This document shows, piece after piece, positions 1-8,491 of a DNA stretch of 64,000 nucleotides. Positions within the stretch are counted from its first letter, which is position 1; each line of letters opens with the position of its first letter. The DNA lies in NCBI RefSeq assembly GCF_018129995.1, contig NZ_JAFCKS010000005.1, positions 186,001-250,000 on the forward strand, read 5' to 3'. The notes beneath the pieces were generated by a model, which was not told the DNA's origin, did no database searches, and worked only from the letters and a program-made list of their open reading frames with translations. A program made the position numbers and the translations under genes. Source of the DNA: Bradyrhizobium sp. SZCCT0153 (lineage in GTDB: Bacteria > Pseudomonadota > Alphaproteobacteria > Rhizobiales > Xanthobacteraceae).

Positions 1-2358
1 ACGGGTCCATTCGATCGTACGCGGGTTGATCACGGCGACGAGCTGCCAGGTGTCTTGGCCTGTCCCCAGCATGTCCTGGACCGCGCTTCGGTCCGCTTCC
101 TCCGTCTCATTCGGGACCTGCGTATTCGTCGGCCGTGGCGCGGTCGTCGCCGGCGCTTCCGTGGTGCGGACGGGCCGCAAAATTCCGCCCATAGCGTCGG
201 CCCTGCCCATCTGAAAATACGTCTCCTGATTGATATCCTGCAAGAGCGGCCGGATGGTCGTGCAGGCCTCGGCAAGCCGCCGCGCTCCGTCGCCCGGTTC
301 GACGATCGCCGAAACGACGGTGCGCATCCGCTTCGCGACGGCCTCGTTCACGGTATCAAGATTCGAAAACATGTAGGCAGCCGGGGAACCGGTCAGGGAT
401 TGGATCACCCCGAGCGTGTAGGGATCGGACAGCAGGATGCCCTTTTTCAAATTGTCGTGCAGCCAGCGCGCCGCGTCCAGGTCGCTGGCATTGTAGTGCG
501 TGATGGCCGTGGCGCCGCTCGGAAGAGCTCCGTAGCTGTAACTCTTCGACATGCCGGCCAGCCCGGCGCGGTCGAGAGCGACGCCCAACCCGACGATGGC
601 CGCAAGCGCGCAGACATGAATCCATCTCGACCGCATGAACGTCGCCGGCACGAGCGCGAGAAGGAGAGCCGCTCCCGCTATCTCGGTCGGCCGGAGGAAA
701 TCCTGGTATCGCGAGGACGACAGGTCCGGCCGCCAATTGAAGGTATAGCCGGCCAGCACGAGGCCGACAGCGATCAGAGTAACCGCGATTGCCGCGGAAG
801 CTCGCCGCCGGACGGGAGCGGGAGAGGGGTCGATGAGCAGCTGGCAGAACGCTTCTGTTGCGGTGACCGTGAGCAGGGCCAGCACGATCATGATGATCCG
901 GTACAGAAACGGAAAGCCTGACAGCACGGCAACGGCGAGGCCGCAGCCGATCGTCCAGGACCACAGCAGCTTCGCCGTGCGCGCGGTTTGAGCAGGGCTG
1001 GAAGCGGTGTCCAAGCGCGGGTTGAAGCGATCAATCCAGCACCAGGCCATGGCCATCGCGATGCAGACGGCAAACAGCGGGCCGATGGCCCGGCCCAGCT
1101 CGATCACCGCGATCTCGGGGCCGGCGCCAAGGAACAGTTCGTCGCCGCTTTGAATTGCTCTTCCCAGCACCAGCCCGGTGATGTGGGAGAACATCACGTT
1201 GGCATTTGCCGATGGCAGATAGCCGAGGCGCATCATCACGATGCAGGAGACGATTCCGGCTATGATCAACGGCAGTACGATGGACAGGGCCCGCAAAAGT
1301 CCGAGGCTCCGCGCCGGCCGGCGTGAGGTCTCGTGCAGGATCAGCAGGTAGCCCAGCCAGGCGGCAAACACCGCTGGGATGAACAGATAGGAGCCGCGGT
1401 GCGCCAGCAGCAGCGTCGCGGGCCATACGCAGCCGACCAGAAGAACGCCTTCGTGTCGATTGGCATTACCCAGAATCCTGAGCAGGAGTAGCGCGCCTGC
1501 CACCAGTGCAAGCAGCAGCGCGTTGTTGTTGAGCACGAAGGCAATGAGGAGCGAGGTCGCCGCAGTCAGGATCAGCAACGCGACCGAGCCCGCCCGCAGA
1601 TCCTCCTTCGCGCCTTGCCTGGTCTTGCCGAGAAGGACGCCGAGAAAGGCCACGCTCCCCGCAAGCGCCAGGCTGCCATTGGTCAGCAGCCCGATGGCGT
1701 TGCCGGTCGCGGCGAAGAAAAAAGCGTTCCATTTCCGCGGTTGTTCGGAATAGACGCCCTCCGCGAAGGTGTAGAGGGCGACGAGGAAAAACAGGATCGA
1801 GACGTAGCGATAGGTCCATCCGAAATGCAGGAGATCGAGTCCCAAAACGCCAGCCAATGCGCCCGCCAGCGCAGCACGAAGGTCGACGTAGGATTGCGAC
1901 GCGTAAGGATTGATGACGCCGCTATCGGCATATTCCTGCGCCGTCTTCATCCAGTGAACGTCGGCGCCGATATCCGAGTAGGGAAACTGGGAATACGCGC
2001 CGAACGTCCACCACCACGTCATGAGCGCGATTGGTAGCGACAGCAGACACCACAGGCCGATCGTTCCGGCGTCGCCCCTGCGCGGGCGCCAAACCGGCCA
2101 GGTCCACGCCAGTCCGAAGCCGGACAGCGCGATCATGATTGCCAGATGAAGCCGGATGTCGCCGATCAGAACGGAGCAGAACCCAAGAAGAATGCCCACG
2201 GCGGATGCGCCGATCGCATATCCGAGTACGACGAACTGGACCTTCGTCAGCCGGCTCGTCTTGATCAGCTTCAGCGGCGCGATCGCCAGGATTGAGAGGC
2301 CGGTGCCGAGCTGGATCAGGAAGAATACGAACGTCAAAAGCAATGTATTCATCCACAT
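1..2358 (-). CDS. Polytopic membrane protein, possible GT-C-type glycosyltransferase (C-terminus beyond left edge)
   Basis: The frame is open from an ATG at 2358 to base 1 with no stop, giving 786 visible residues; the end lies outside the window. A second in-frame ATG at 2352 is an alternative start. Residues 1-600 hold many hydrophobic segments (for example 5-30, 42-65, 72-90 and 101-118). After these comes a soluble region containing the segments LSDPYTLGVIQ and NLDTVNEAVAKR. The first large loop after the opening helices carries an acidic stretch, SDIGADVHWMKTAQEYAD (about 128-145), placed like the catalytic loop of GT-C enzymes. That resemblance is the only basis for the glycosyltransferase suggestion. 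It lies downstream of the sugar-modification operon on the same strand, after a 290-base gap, so a role in the same glycan is possible. A polysaccharide polymerase or an unrelated integral protein cannot be excluded. Confidence 0.75.
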   Translation of the reverse strand, partial: MWMNTLLLTFVFFLIQLGTGLSILAIAPLKLIKTSRLTKVQFVVLGYAIGASAVGILLGFCSVLIGDIRLHLAIMIALSGFGLAWTWPVWRPRRGDAGTIGLWCLLSLPIALMTWWWTFGAYSQFPYSDIGADVHWMKTAQEYADSGVINPYASQSYVDLRAALAGALAGVLGLDLLHFGWTYRYVSILFFLVALYTFAEGVYSEQPRKWNAFFFAATGNAIGLLTNGSLALAGSVAFLGVLLGKTRQGAKEDLRAGSVALLILTAATSLLIAFVLNNNALLLALVAGALLLLRILGNANRHEGVLLVGCVWPATLLLAHRGSYLFIPAVFAAWLGYLLILHETSRRPARSLGLLRALSIVLPLIIAGIVSCIVMMRLGYLPSANANVMFSHITGLVLGRAIQSGDELFLGAGPEIAVIELGRAIGPLFAVCIAMAMAWCWIDRFNPRLDTASSPAQTARTAKLLWSWTIGCGLAVAVLSGFPFLYRIIMIVLALLTVTATEAFCQLLIDPSPAPVRRRASAAIAVTLIAVGLVLAGYTFNWRPDLSSSRYQDFLRPTEIAGAALLLALVPATFMRSRWIHVCALAAIVGLGVALDRAGLAGMSKSYSYGALPSGATAITHYNASDLDAARWLHDNLKKGILLSDPYTLGVIQSLTGSPAAYMFSNLDTVNEAVAKRMRTVVSAIVEPGDGARRLAEACTTIRPLLQDINQETYFQMGRADAMGGILRPVRTTEAPATTAPRPTNTQVPNETEEADRSAVQDMLGTGQDTWQLVAVINPRTIEWTR

Positions 2359-2648
2359 CGCAGTATCTCTAGAGTTCTTCCGGCTGAGCCAGGAAGATGC
2401 ATGAGACAGGCCCGCTCGGGCGGGACGAATGGCCGCCGGTTATTTCGGGGCGCTGCGTTGCGCGCGCATCTGCGTAGGCGCGGCGCGGTTCCATTCACAA
2501 TTGGCTCCTCATCGGCTGAGCGGATTCGTCCATGCAGCGTGTTTAGCACGCCGGCGAGAGAATATCCGGCGGCAATCTTCGATCCGTTGGCCGATCCGTC
2601 CCGATTGTTGCCTTCTGGCCGCAAATCAGCTCTGCGATTGTGCCGCGG
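2359..2648. other. Intergenic region, no gene seen
   Basis: These 290 bases separate the membrane protein from the end of the seven-gene operon. Short open frames on both strands lack a ribosome site and any recognisable protein pattern. The stretch probably holds the promoter of the membrane protein gene. I could not pick out a convincing -35/-10 pair or a clear terminator hairpin. Confidence 0.5.
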
Positions 2649-3488
2649 CTACCACACGCTCCGACCGCCATCCATGACGAGATTCTGTCCGGTCATGTAG
2701 CTCGAGGCGTCCGAGCAGAGAAACTGCACCGCGGCCCGGTATTCGTCGACATCCGCCATGCGCCCCATCGGGATCAGACGCGTCAGCCGTTCGACGAAGG
2801 CGGGATCCTGGTTGTTGAACACGCCGCCGGGTGAGATCGCATTGACGCGGACGCCGTGGTCGGCCCAGTAGGTCGCGAGATATTTTGTCAGCCCGATCAG
2901 CCCGTGCTTGATCACGGAATAGGTCACGGGCTTGACCGGTTGCTCCTCCTCGCGCGTGACGCTCGGCTGGCGGTAGAGCCGCTGGTCCGGCGCGATCACA
3001 CCGAGATCGGAGGCGATGTTGAGGATCGCGCCGCGCCCGCGTTTGGCCATCTCGCCGCCGAACACCTGCGCGCACAGCATCGCGCCGGTGAGGCCCACGG
3101 CGATCTCGGTCTGCCATTGCGGCACGGGAAAGGCTTCGAAGCGCGAGGAGTGCATTACGCCGGGCGCGGATGTGACCTTGGGATCGATCGCCGCGTTGTT
3201 GACGAGGATGTCGATGGTGACGCCGCGGCCGGCAAGCTGCTCGTTTGCCGCCCGCACCGAATCAAGCGAGGTGACGTTGATCTCGAGCGCGATCAGGTCG
3301 GCCGATGGCGCGCTCTGCTTCAGCGTCGTGACGGCGGCTTCGGCCTGCGCCAGTCCGACATCGGTGACGACCACGCGCGCGCCGGCTTCGGTGAGCGCTG
3401 CAACGTGCTGCTTGCCGAGCAGGCCGCCCGCACCGGTCACGAGCGCTGTTCGTCCGGTCAGGTCGTAGCGGGAAGAGGGAGTTGCCAT
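2649..3488 (-). CDS. SDR-family NAD(P)-dependent oxidoreductase
   Basis: A 279-residue classical short-chain dehydrogenase/reductase. The nucleotide-binding motif TGAGGLLG is at about residues 18-25, followed by a DVG acidic turn after strand 2. NNAAID sits in the middle, and the active-site pair is YSVIK with an upstream serine in NIASDLG. The C-terminus MTGQNLVMDGG is typical of the family. It is the last gene of the minus-strand operon that starts with the GHMP kinase, 13 bases after the preceding SDR gene. The probable role is oxidation or reduction of a sugar or cyclitol intermediate made by that operon; the substrate cannot be read from sequence. A direct role in fatty-acid or polyol catabolism would fit the family equally well. 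Confidence 0.9.
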   Translation of the reverse strand: MATPSSRYDLTGRTALVTGAGGLLGKQHVAALTEAGARVVVTDVGLAQAEAAVTTLKQSAPSADLIALEINVTSLDSVRAANEQLAGRGVTIDILVNNAAIDPKVTSAPGVMHSSRFEAFPVPQWQTEIAVGLTGAMLCAQVFGGEMAKRGRGAILNIASDLGVIAPDQRLYRQPSVTREEEQPVKPVTYSVIKHGLIGLTKYLATYWADHGVRVNAISPGGVFNNQDPAFVERLTRLIPMGRMADVDEYRAAVQFLCSDASSYMTGQNLVMDGGRSVW

Positions 3489-3501
3489 CGAAGGCTCCTG
3501 T

Positions 3502-4263
3502 TCAGCTTCTGAGCTGGCCGCCGTCGGCCACCATCACACTGCCGGTAATAAAGGCCGCGCGCGGCGAAACGAGGAAGGCGACGACGTCGGCGATCTCCTC
3601 GGGAGTGCCGAGCCGGCGCAGCGCCACCTCACGCTGGAGCATCTCGTCGACCGCGTGCTTGTTTTCGGCGATCTTGCGCGCCCAGGTTCCGTCCGGGCTC
3701 AAGATGTTTCCGGGGGCAACGGCATTGATGCGGATGCCTTCCAGCGCCAGCGGCCGTGCCAGGCCGCGGACGGTCGCGTTCAGCGCCGCTTTTGCGGCGT
3801 AGTAGGTGACGGGCGCGCCCAGTGCGGCCATGCCTGCGATCGAGGACACGCAGACGATGGCCCGCTCGCCGCTGCCGCGCGCCATCAACGGCCGGGCGGC
3901 CTCGATCATGTTGGTCGTGGCGAAGAGATTGAGGTCCATCACCCGCGACCACTCCGGCGCGGTCTCCTTCCCGGGGGGAACGGACGCGCCACTGCCGACG
4001 TTGCAGACGAGAATGTCGAGCCGCCCCCACTGCTTCTCGACGTCCTGGATGAGGCTCGCGGCGCTGGCGGGATCAGTGACGTCGGCAACATGAATCGAGC
4101 TCCGCCCGCCGACAGCTGCACGCGCGGCGTTCAGCGCGTCGGCGCCGCGCGCCGCGAGCGCGACCTTGGCGCCTTCCGCCGCGAGCGTCGTCGCGATCGC
4201 AAGCCCGATCCCGCGGCTGGCGCCGGTGACGAGAGCGACGCGATCGTCCAGCTCGAGCTTCAT
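3502..4263 (-). CDS. SDR-family NAD(P)-dependent oxidoreductase
   Basis: A 253-residue classical SDR. It has TGASRGIG near residue 14 for cofactor binding, the less usual CNVGSG in place of NNAG, the catalytic serine in VSSIAG, and YYAAK as the Tyr-Lys pair. The end, FITGSVMVADGG, is typical. The arginine after the second strand (ARG) suggests NADP preference, which is inference. Its start overlaps the stop of the upstream TIM-barrel gene by 4 bases (ATGA), so the two are translationally coupled within the sugar-modification operon. Three different SDRs in one operon imply several redox or dehydration steps on one sugar. The substrate is unknown. Confidence 0.9.
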   Translation of the reverse strand: MKLELDDRVALVTGASRGIGLAIATTLAAEGAKVALAARGADALNAARAAVGGRSSIHVADVTDPASAASLIQDVEKQWGRLDILVCNVGSGASVPPGKETAPEWSRVMDLNLFATTNMIEAARPLMARGSGERAIVCVSSIAGMAALGAPVTYYAAKAALNATVRGLARPLALEGIRINAVAPGNILSPDGTWARKIAENKHAVDEMLQREVALRRLGTPEEIADVVAFLVSPRAAFITGSVMVADGGQLRS

Positions 4264-5108
4264 CGCGCGGCGTCCTCGATCCAGCCGATGGTCATGTCGC
4301 GGTATTTCGCCAGCGCGCCGGCGTGGTCGCCGTCGGCAGCGCGCGCGGTTTGCAGGATATACTGGCCCTTGTAGCCGGACCGCTCGATTAGCCGGATCGT
4401 TTTGGCAAGGTCTGCATTGCCGGTGCCGAGAGGCACGGTGGTGCCACTGCGAATGCGGTCCTTGACGTGCACGTTGAGGATGCGCGGTGCGTAGGCGCCG
4501 ATCTCCTCGTCGCTGTCATAACCGAGCGAAGCACTGTTGCCGCTGTCATAGTTGATGCCGAAGACGTCGGCAGGAAAAGCTTCCATGAACCGCGCGAGCT
4601 CGCGCGGCGGCAGATCGGATTCGAAGACGATCTTGACGTTCCGCCGCGCAAGCTGTTCGTGGCGGGCGAGCAGTACGCGTTTCAACGTGTCGCTTTCGCT
4701 CTGGCGCTCGATCTTGCCATTGTCGACCAGCGGAATCACAACGAATTCGATGCCGATATGGCTGCAGGCGGCGATCAGCAGATCGAGGTCGGCGACGAGC
4801 GCGTCGCGCACAACGGCATCGACCTTCCAGAACGGCGCCTGCATGAAGCAGTCGCCGGTCAGGCTCGGGATCCGCACGCCGGTCTCGCGCGACAGCGCCA
4901 GAATGTCCTGCTGCCCCGGGTCGGTCGTGAGCGGATTCTCGCGCAGCCGTTCCTGATCGATGGTCCATTCCATCCGCGTCAGGCCGAGGGCCTTCGCACG
5001 TGGAAACTCGTCTCGCCACTCATCCCAGGGGAATGCCTGGATCTTGCCGTCGACGAGAGCCGACAGTCGTCCTTGCATGAAGCCGATGCGTTGCAGCGTT
5101 GTGGTCAC
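4260..5108 (-). CDS. Sugar phosphate isomerase/epimerase-like TIM-barrel protein
   Basis: A 282-residue protein of the xylose-isomerase-like TIM-barrel fold (AP_endonuc_2 superfamily, which includes IolE, IolI, Hyi and tagatose epimerases). Visible metal-site elements include FVVIPLVDNG, FESDLPP, NYDSGNSASLG and LNVHVKDR. These are the Glu/Asp/His strand ends that normally bind a divalent metal. Its start overlaps the upstream SDR stop by 4 bases, and its end overlaps the next SDR start by 4 bases. It is one of two TIM barrels of this kind in the operon; the other is fused to the NeuB-like synthase. An isomerisation, epimerisation or dehydration of a sugar or keto-cyclitol is likely, but the reaction cannot be specified. 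Confidence 0.85.
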   Translation of the reverse strand: MTTTLQRIGFMQGRLSALVDGKIQAFPWDEWRDEFPRAKALGLTRMEWTIDQERLRENPLTTDPGQQDILALSRETGVRIPSLTGDCFMQAPFWKVDAVVRDALVADLDLLIAACSHIGIEFVVIPLVDNGKIERQSESDTLKRVLLARHEQLARRNVKIVFESDLPPRELARFMEAFPADVFGINYDSGNSASLGYDSDEEIGAYAPRILNVHVKDRIRSGTTVPLGTGNADLAKTIRLIERSGYKGQYILQTARAADGDHAGALAKYRDMTIGWIEDAAR

Positions 5109-5869
5109 GATTTGCTATCCGAGCTGATGGCGAGGCCCTTGGTGGTCCAGCCGCCGTCGACGAAGAGCTCCTGGCCAGTCACATAGGCGGAGGCTTCCGA
5201 CGCCAGGAACACGGCGGCTCCCACCATGTCCGCGGGCTGTCCCCAGCGGCCGAGCATGGTGTGGCGGCGCCTCGCCTCGTGCATGGCGGGATCGGCGAAA
5301 CTCGTCGCGGTCATCTCGGTCGCGACATAGCCCGGCGCGAGCGCGTTGACGCGGATGCCGTCGGGCGCATAGTCGGTGGCCAGCGCTCGCGTCAGTCCGG
5401 CAAGGCCGGCCTTCGCCGCCACGTAGCCGGGATTGCCGGGAAAGCCGCGGACCGAATTGATGCTGGTAACGTTGACGATCGCAGCCGAGCCCGCGTTCTT
5501 CAGGAGCGGATGGGCGGCAAGGATGGTGGCGTAGATTCCGGTGAGGTCGGTTGCGACCGTGGCTCGGAAGCGCGCGAGCTCGCTCTCGGCGCTTTGGGCG
5601 GGCAGGCTGATGCCGGCCGCGTTGACCAGCGCGTCAATGCGTCCGCCTTGTGCTGCCACGGTGTGGAATGCGCTCTCGATGGCCGCATCGTCGGAGAGAT
5701 CGCAGGCAATCGCACTCACGCCCTGTGGCGCGGTCCCGGAACGGCTGAGGCCGAACACAATGGCCCCCGCATCTTGCAGGCCGGCTGCAATCGCCGCGCC
5801 AATGCCGCGCGAGGCGCCGGTGACGACCGCGATCTTGCCGGCGAGAGAGAAGGCGCTGAGGTCAGGCAT
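5105..5869 (-). CDS. SDR-family NAD(P)-dependent oxidoreductase
   Basis: A 254-residue classical SDR with TGASRGIG (about 18-25), NAAGIS, the catalytic serine in VTSINS, YVAAK as the active-site pair, and YVTGQELFVDGG near the end. It resembles gluconate 5-dehydrogenase and 3-ketoacyl reductase types, which are not distinguishable by eye. The gene overlaps the CMP-sugar synthetase by 8 bases upstream and the TIM-barrel gene by 4 bases downstream, so it is embedded in the operon. A reductase acting on a sugar or ulosonic acid precursor is the context-based guess. Confidence 0.9.
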   Translation of the reverse strand: MPDLSAFSLAGKIAVVTGASRGIGAAIAAGLQDAGAIVFGLSRSGTAPQGVSAIACDLSDDAAIESAFHTVAAQGGRIDALVNAAGISLPAQSAESELARFRATVATDLTGIYATILAAHPLLKNAGSAAIVNVTSINSVRGFPGNPGYVAAKAGLAGLTRALATDYAPDGIRVNALAPGYVATEMTATSFADPAMHEARRRHTMLGRWGQPADMVGAAVFLASEASAYVTGQELFVDGGWTTKGLAISSDSKS

Positions 5870-6551
5870 AACCGTAACTACGCATGATGGCGGCGCAGAG
5901 CTTGACGTCCTCGGGACGGTCGATCTGGAACATCTTGTGACGCTCCATCACGTGAAAGCCGATCTTGCCGCCGAGACGATTGCTCTGCTCGCGCAGGAGC
6001 GAAGGGATGAAGACGTAGAACGAGCCGTTCTCCAGGTAGCGCTTCTCGATCTGCTGCCGCATGCGGCGGTTGCGATAATCGTAGTTGATAGGCTCCGGTC
6101 CGCTCGTGCCGATGTGCCAGTTGAAATAGTCCTCGACCTCGCAGACCGACAGCAGGCTGTCGAGATGATCGCGATCGAAGGTCGCGAGCGCGCTTTCGAT
6201 GTCGCCGGGCTCGCGGATCGGCGACGTCGCCTGGAGCGCGACGACGCGCTCGAACCGTCCCATCTGCTCGTCGGTCGCATCGAGCGCGTGCAGCCAGGCG
6301 GATTCGGAGGAGGCGAGGTCACCTGAAATGCCTTCGGGGCGCCGCACGCCGACGGCGCCGGCAGCTTCGGCCGCGGCGAGGATATTGTCGCTGTCGGAAG
6401 AGACCGCCACCACGTCGACACCGCGCGCGGCGCGTGCCTGTTCGACCGTCCACGCAATCAGCGGCTTGCCGCAGAGATCGAGCAGGTTCTTGTGCGGGAT
6501 GCCCTTGGAGCCGCCGCGCGCGGCGATCACGGCCAGCGTCTTGCGCGCCAT
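5862..6551 (-). CDS. Acylneuraminate cytidylyltransferase-like CMP-sugar synthetase (NeuA family)
   Basis: A 229-residue nucleotidyltransferase of the NeuA/KdsB type. It would activate a 2-keto-3-deoxy sugar acid with CTP to the CMP-sugar. The signature AARGGSKGIPHKN at residues 10-22 binds the nucleotide; VSSDSDNIL and LQATSPIRE are further family motifs. The end (FQIDRPEDVKLCAAIM) is also typical. I chose the ATG at 6551 because it starts directly at the family motif and overlaps the TGA of the NeuB-like gene (TGATG). The longer open frame upstream runs inside that gene and has no homology pattern. Pairing with a NeuB-type synthase is the hallmark of nonulosonic acid pathways. The actual sugar acid is unknown. 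Confidence 0.93.
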   Translation of the reverse strand: MARKTLAVIAARGGSKGIPHKNLLDLCGKPLIAWTVEQARAARGVDVVAVSSDSDNILAAAEAAGAVGVRRPEGISGDLASSESAWLHALDATDEQMGRFERVVALQATSPIREPGDIESALATFDRDHLDSLLSVCEVEDYFNWHIGTSGPEPINYDYRNRRMRQQIEKRYLENGSFYVFIPSLLREQSNRLGGKIGFHVMERHKMFQIDRPEDVKLCAAIMRSYGYA

Positions 6552-8476
6552 CAGATGTGTCCCTCGAGACGCTCGAGCGCGGTCCAGAAGCCTTCGCCCA
6601 TGTTCTTGTGGCCTTGCCATATTTCGGGAATGAACGATGCCGTCGGAGCATGCTGGCGCAACACCCGTCCGATCTCGTCGAAATCGATCTCGCCTTCGCC
6701 GATCTGGAGGCCTTCGCCGTCGAGCCCCTTGGCGTCGCCGAAATGCAGATGCGCGGTGTGCGGACCGAGCTGGGCGAGACCTTGCGCGAAGTCGAAGCCG
6801 AAATGGTTGGCGGCGAGCTTGGTGTGGGAGATGTCGACGCACATGCGCAGATCGTGCTTGGCGCAGAACGCAGCCGACTCCTCCGGGAAGATGAAGATGT
6901 TCTGGTGACGCTGGCCGCCGAAATGCCAGGGGAAAGGCGCCATGGTCTGGGGCGTGAGCTCGACGCCGTCCATGTCGAGTTCCTTCAGGCTCTGCGCAAA
7001 GATGCGGTAGCGCTCGGCCTTCTCCTCCGGCGGCAATGGCTCGTCCATGGTAAAGCCGCCGATATTCGCGACGATGGGCGGGCGCCTGGTCTTGGGAAAG
7101 AATTTCTTCAGGCCGCGGGTGATGTCGATCACCGCCTGGGTCTGCTCCAGCGAATAGCGCCGCAGCGCCTCGTCGGGTGTTGCGAGGTCCATCAGCTTGG
7201 AGCCGGCAAAGAGCTCCGGCGCATGCACCACGAAGCCGAGCTCATAGGTACCGGAGAGATAGGCCGCGGGATCACGCTCCATGTCGCTGTAGCTGAGATG
7301 GAACTCGATGATGTCGGGCTCGCAGATTTCCAGGAAGCGCCCGGTGTCGTGATAGCGTACCGGCACACCCCATGGCCGGTCGAAGCGATAGCGCCGGGCT
7401 TTTGCCGTCCCTTCGTCGAGGTCGCTCTGGAAGAAATAGTCGTCGGTCGCCATCGTCCGCGTCAGCCTGCGGCCGAGCAGGGCCGGCATCTTCAGCGGCG
7501 ACAGGCCCTGTCCCGGGCTCTTCACGGCGATGTCGCTGTCGGAGATCACGGTGCCGGCCGGAAGATCACGTGCGGCCACCAGGCTCTTGGCGAGGCTTTC
7601 GCGGTTGATCAGCTCGCCCTGGCTCAGCGCTCGCTCGGCCAGCTTCTCGCCGCGCGCCGCCTCAACCTCGCGGATGCCCGAGACCAGCGCCTTGAATTCC
7701 TCCGGCTCCAGGCTCGCGGCATGGTCCGGACCTTCCATCTCGCGGTCGAGCGTGATGTGCCGTTCGATGACGACGGCGCCGAGCGCCACTGCGGCCGTCG
7801 AAACGGCAACGCCGCGCTCGTGGCCCGAATAGCCGACGACCGGATGGATCTCGCGCAGCGTTTCCATGAAACGCAGATGGATGTTGTGGAGCGCGGCCGG
7901 ATAGGTGCTCTGGCAGTGCAGCAGCACGTAGCTCGCATCGCGATCGTCGAGGAATTTCGCCGCGGTCTTGATCTCGTCCGTCGTGCTCATTCCGGTCGAG
8001 ACGATCAGCGTCTTGCCGGTGGCGGCAAGGCACGCGAGCAGCGGCAGGTTGGTGAGGTCGGCGGAGGCAACCTTGTAGGCTTGCACGCCGAAGCCTTCGA
8101 GCGCGGCGACGCTCTTCGCGTCCCAGGGCGTGCAGAGATACTGGATACCCTTTGCGGCGCAGTACTCGGCGATCTTCTTCTGCTGTGGGGTCGGCAGTTC
8201 GAAACGGCGCAGCAGATCGAGCGTATATTCGACGGCGAGGTCGTCGTCCTTTCCGGACAGGCTCGAAGCGCGATAGACCTCGTCGAGCTTACGCATCTGG
8301 AATTTGGCGCAATCGGCGCCGGCCGCGACCGCGGCATCGACCAGCGCAATGGCGCGATCGAAGTCGCCATTGTGGTTGTTGCCGATTTCGGCGATGACGT
8401 AGCAGGGTTCACCATCACCCAGAAGACGGTTGCCGATGCGGATTGGGGCAGGCTGTTTGGGCGATGTCATCAACAT
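6551..8476 (-). CDS. NeuB-type sugar-acid synthase fused to a sugar isomerase/epimerase TIM barrel
   Basis: A 641-residue two-enzyme protein. Residues about 15-290 are a NeuB/SpsE-type synthase that condenses phosphoenolpyruvate with an aldose: EIGNNHNG at 30-37, KFQMRK near 58-63, VSTGM near 159-163, HCQSTYPA near 187-194, GYSGHE near 215-220 and ERHITLDREMEGPDH near 238-252. Residues about 295-352 are the SAF (antifreeze-like) domain. Residues about 365-640 form a second TIM barrel of the xylose-isomerase-like class, with VDISHTK, HLHFGDAKG and FIPEIWQGH. Ordinary NeuB proteins stop after the SAF domain at about 340-360 residues, so the C-terminal enzyme is an unusual addition. The gene is 15 bases from the kinase gene and coupled to the CMP-synthetase. 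A second ATG at 8470 is an alternative start. Confidence 0.93.
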   Translation of the reverse strand: MLMTSPKQPAPIRIGNRLLGDGEPCYVIAEIGNNHNGDFDRAIALVDAAVAAGADCAKFQMRKLDEVYRASSLSGKDDDLAVEYTLDLLRRFELPTPQQKKIAEYCAAKGIQYLCTPWDAKSVAALEGFGVQAYKVASADLTNLPLLACLAATGKTLIVSTGMSTTDEIKTAAKFLDDRDASYVLLHCQSTYPAALHNIHLRFMETLREIHPVVGYSGHERGVAVSTAAVALGAVVIERHITLDREMEGPDHAASLEPEEFKALVSGIREVEAARGEKLAERALSQGELINRESLAKSLVAARDLPAGTVISDSDIAVKSPGQGLSPLKMPALLGRRLTRTMATDDYFFQSDLDEGTAKARRYRFDRPWGVPVRYHDTGRFLEICEPDIIEFHLSYSDMERDPAAYLSGTYELGFVVHAPELFAGSKLMDLATPDEALRRYSLEQTQAVIDITRGLKKFFPKTRRPPIVANIGGFTMDEPLPPEEKAERYRIFAQSLKELDMDGVELTPQTMAPFPWHFGGQRHQNIFIFPEESAAFCAKHDLRMCVDISHTKLAANHFGFDFAQGLAQLGPHTAHLHFGDAKGLDGEGLQIGEGEIDFDEIGRVLRQHAPTASFIPEIWQGHKNMGEGFWTALERLEGHI

Positions 8477-8491
8477 TCTCGTCTCATATCG

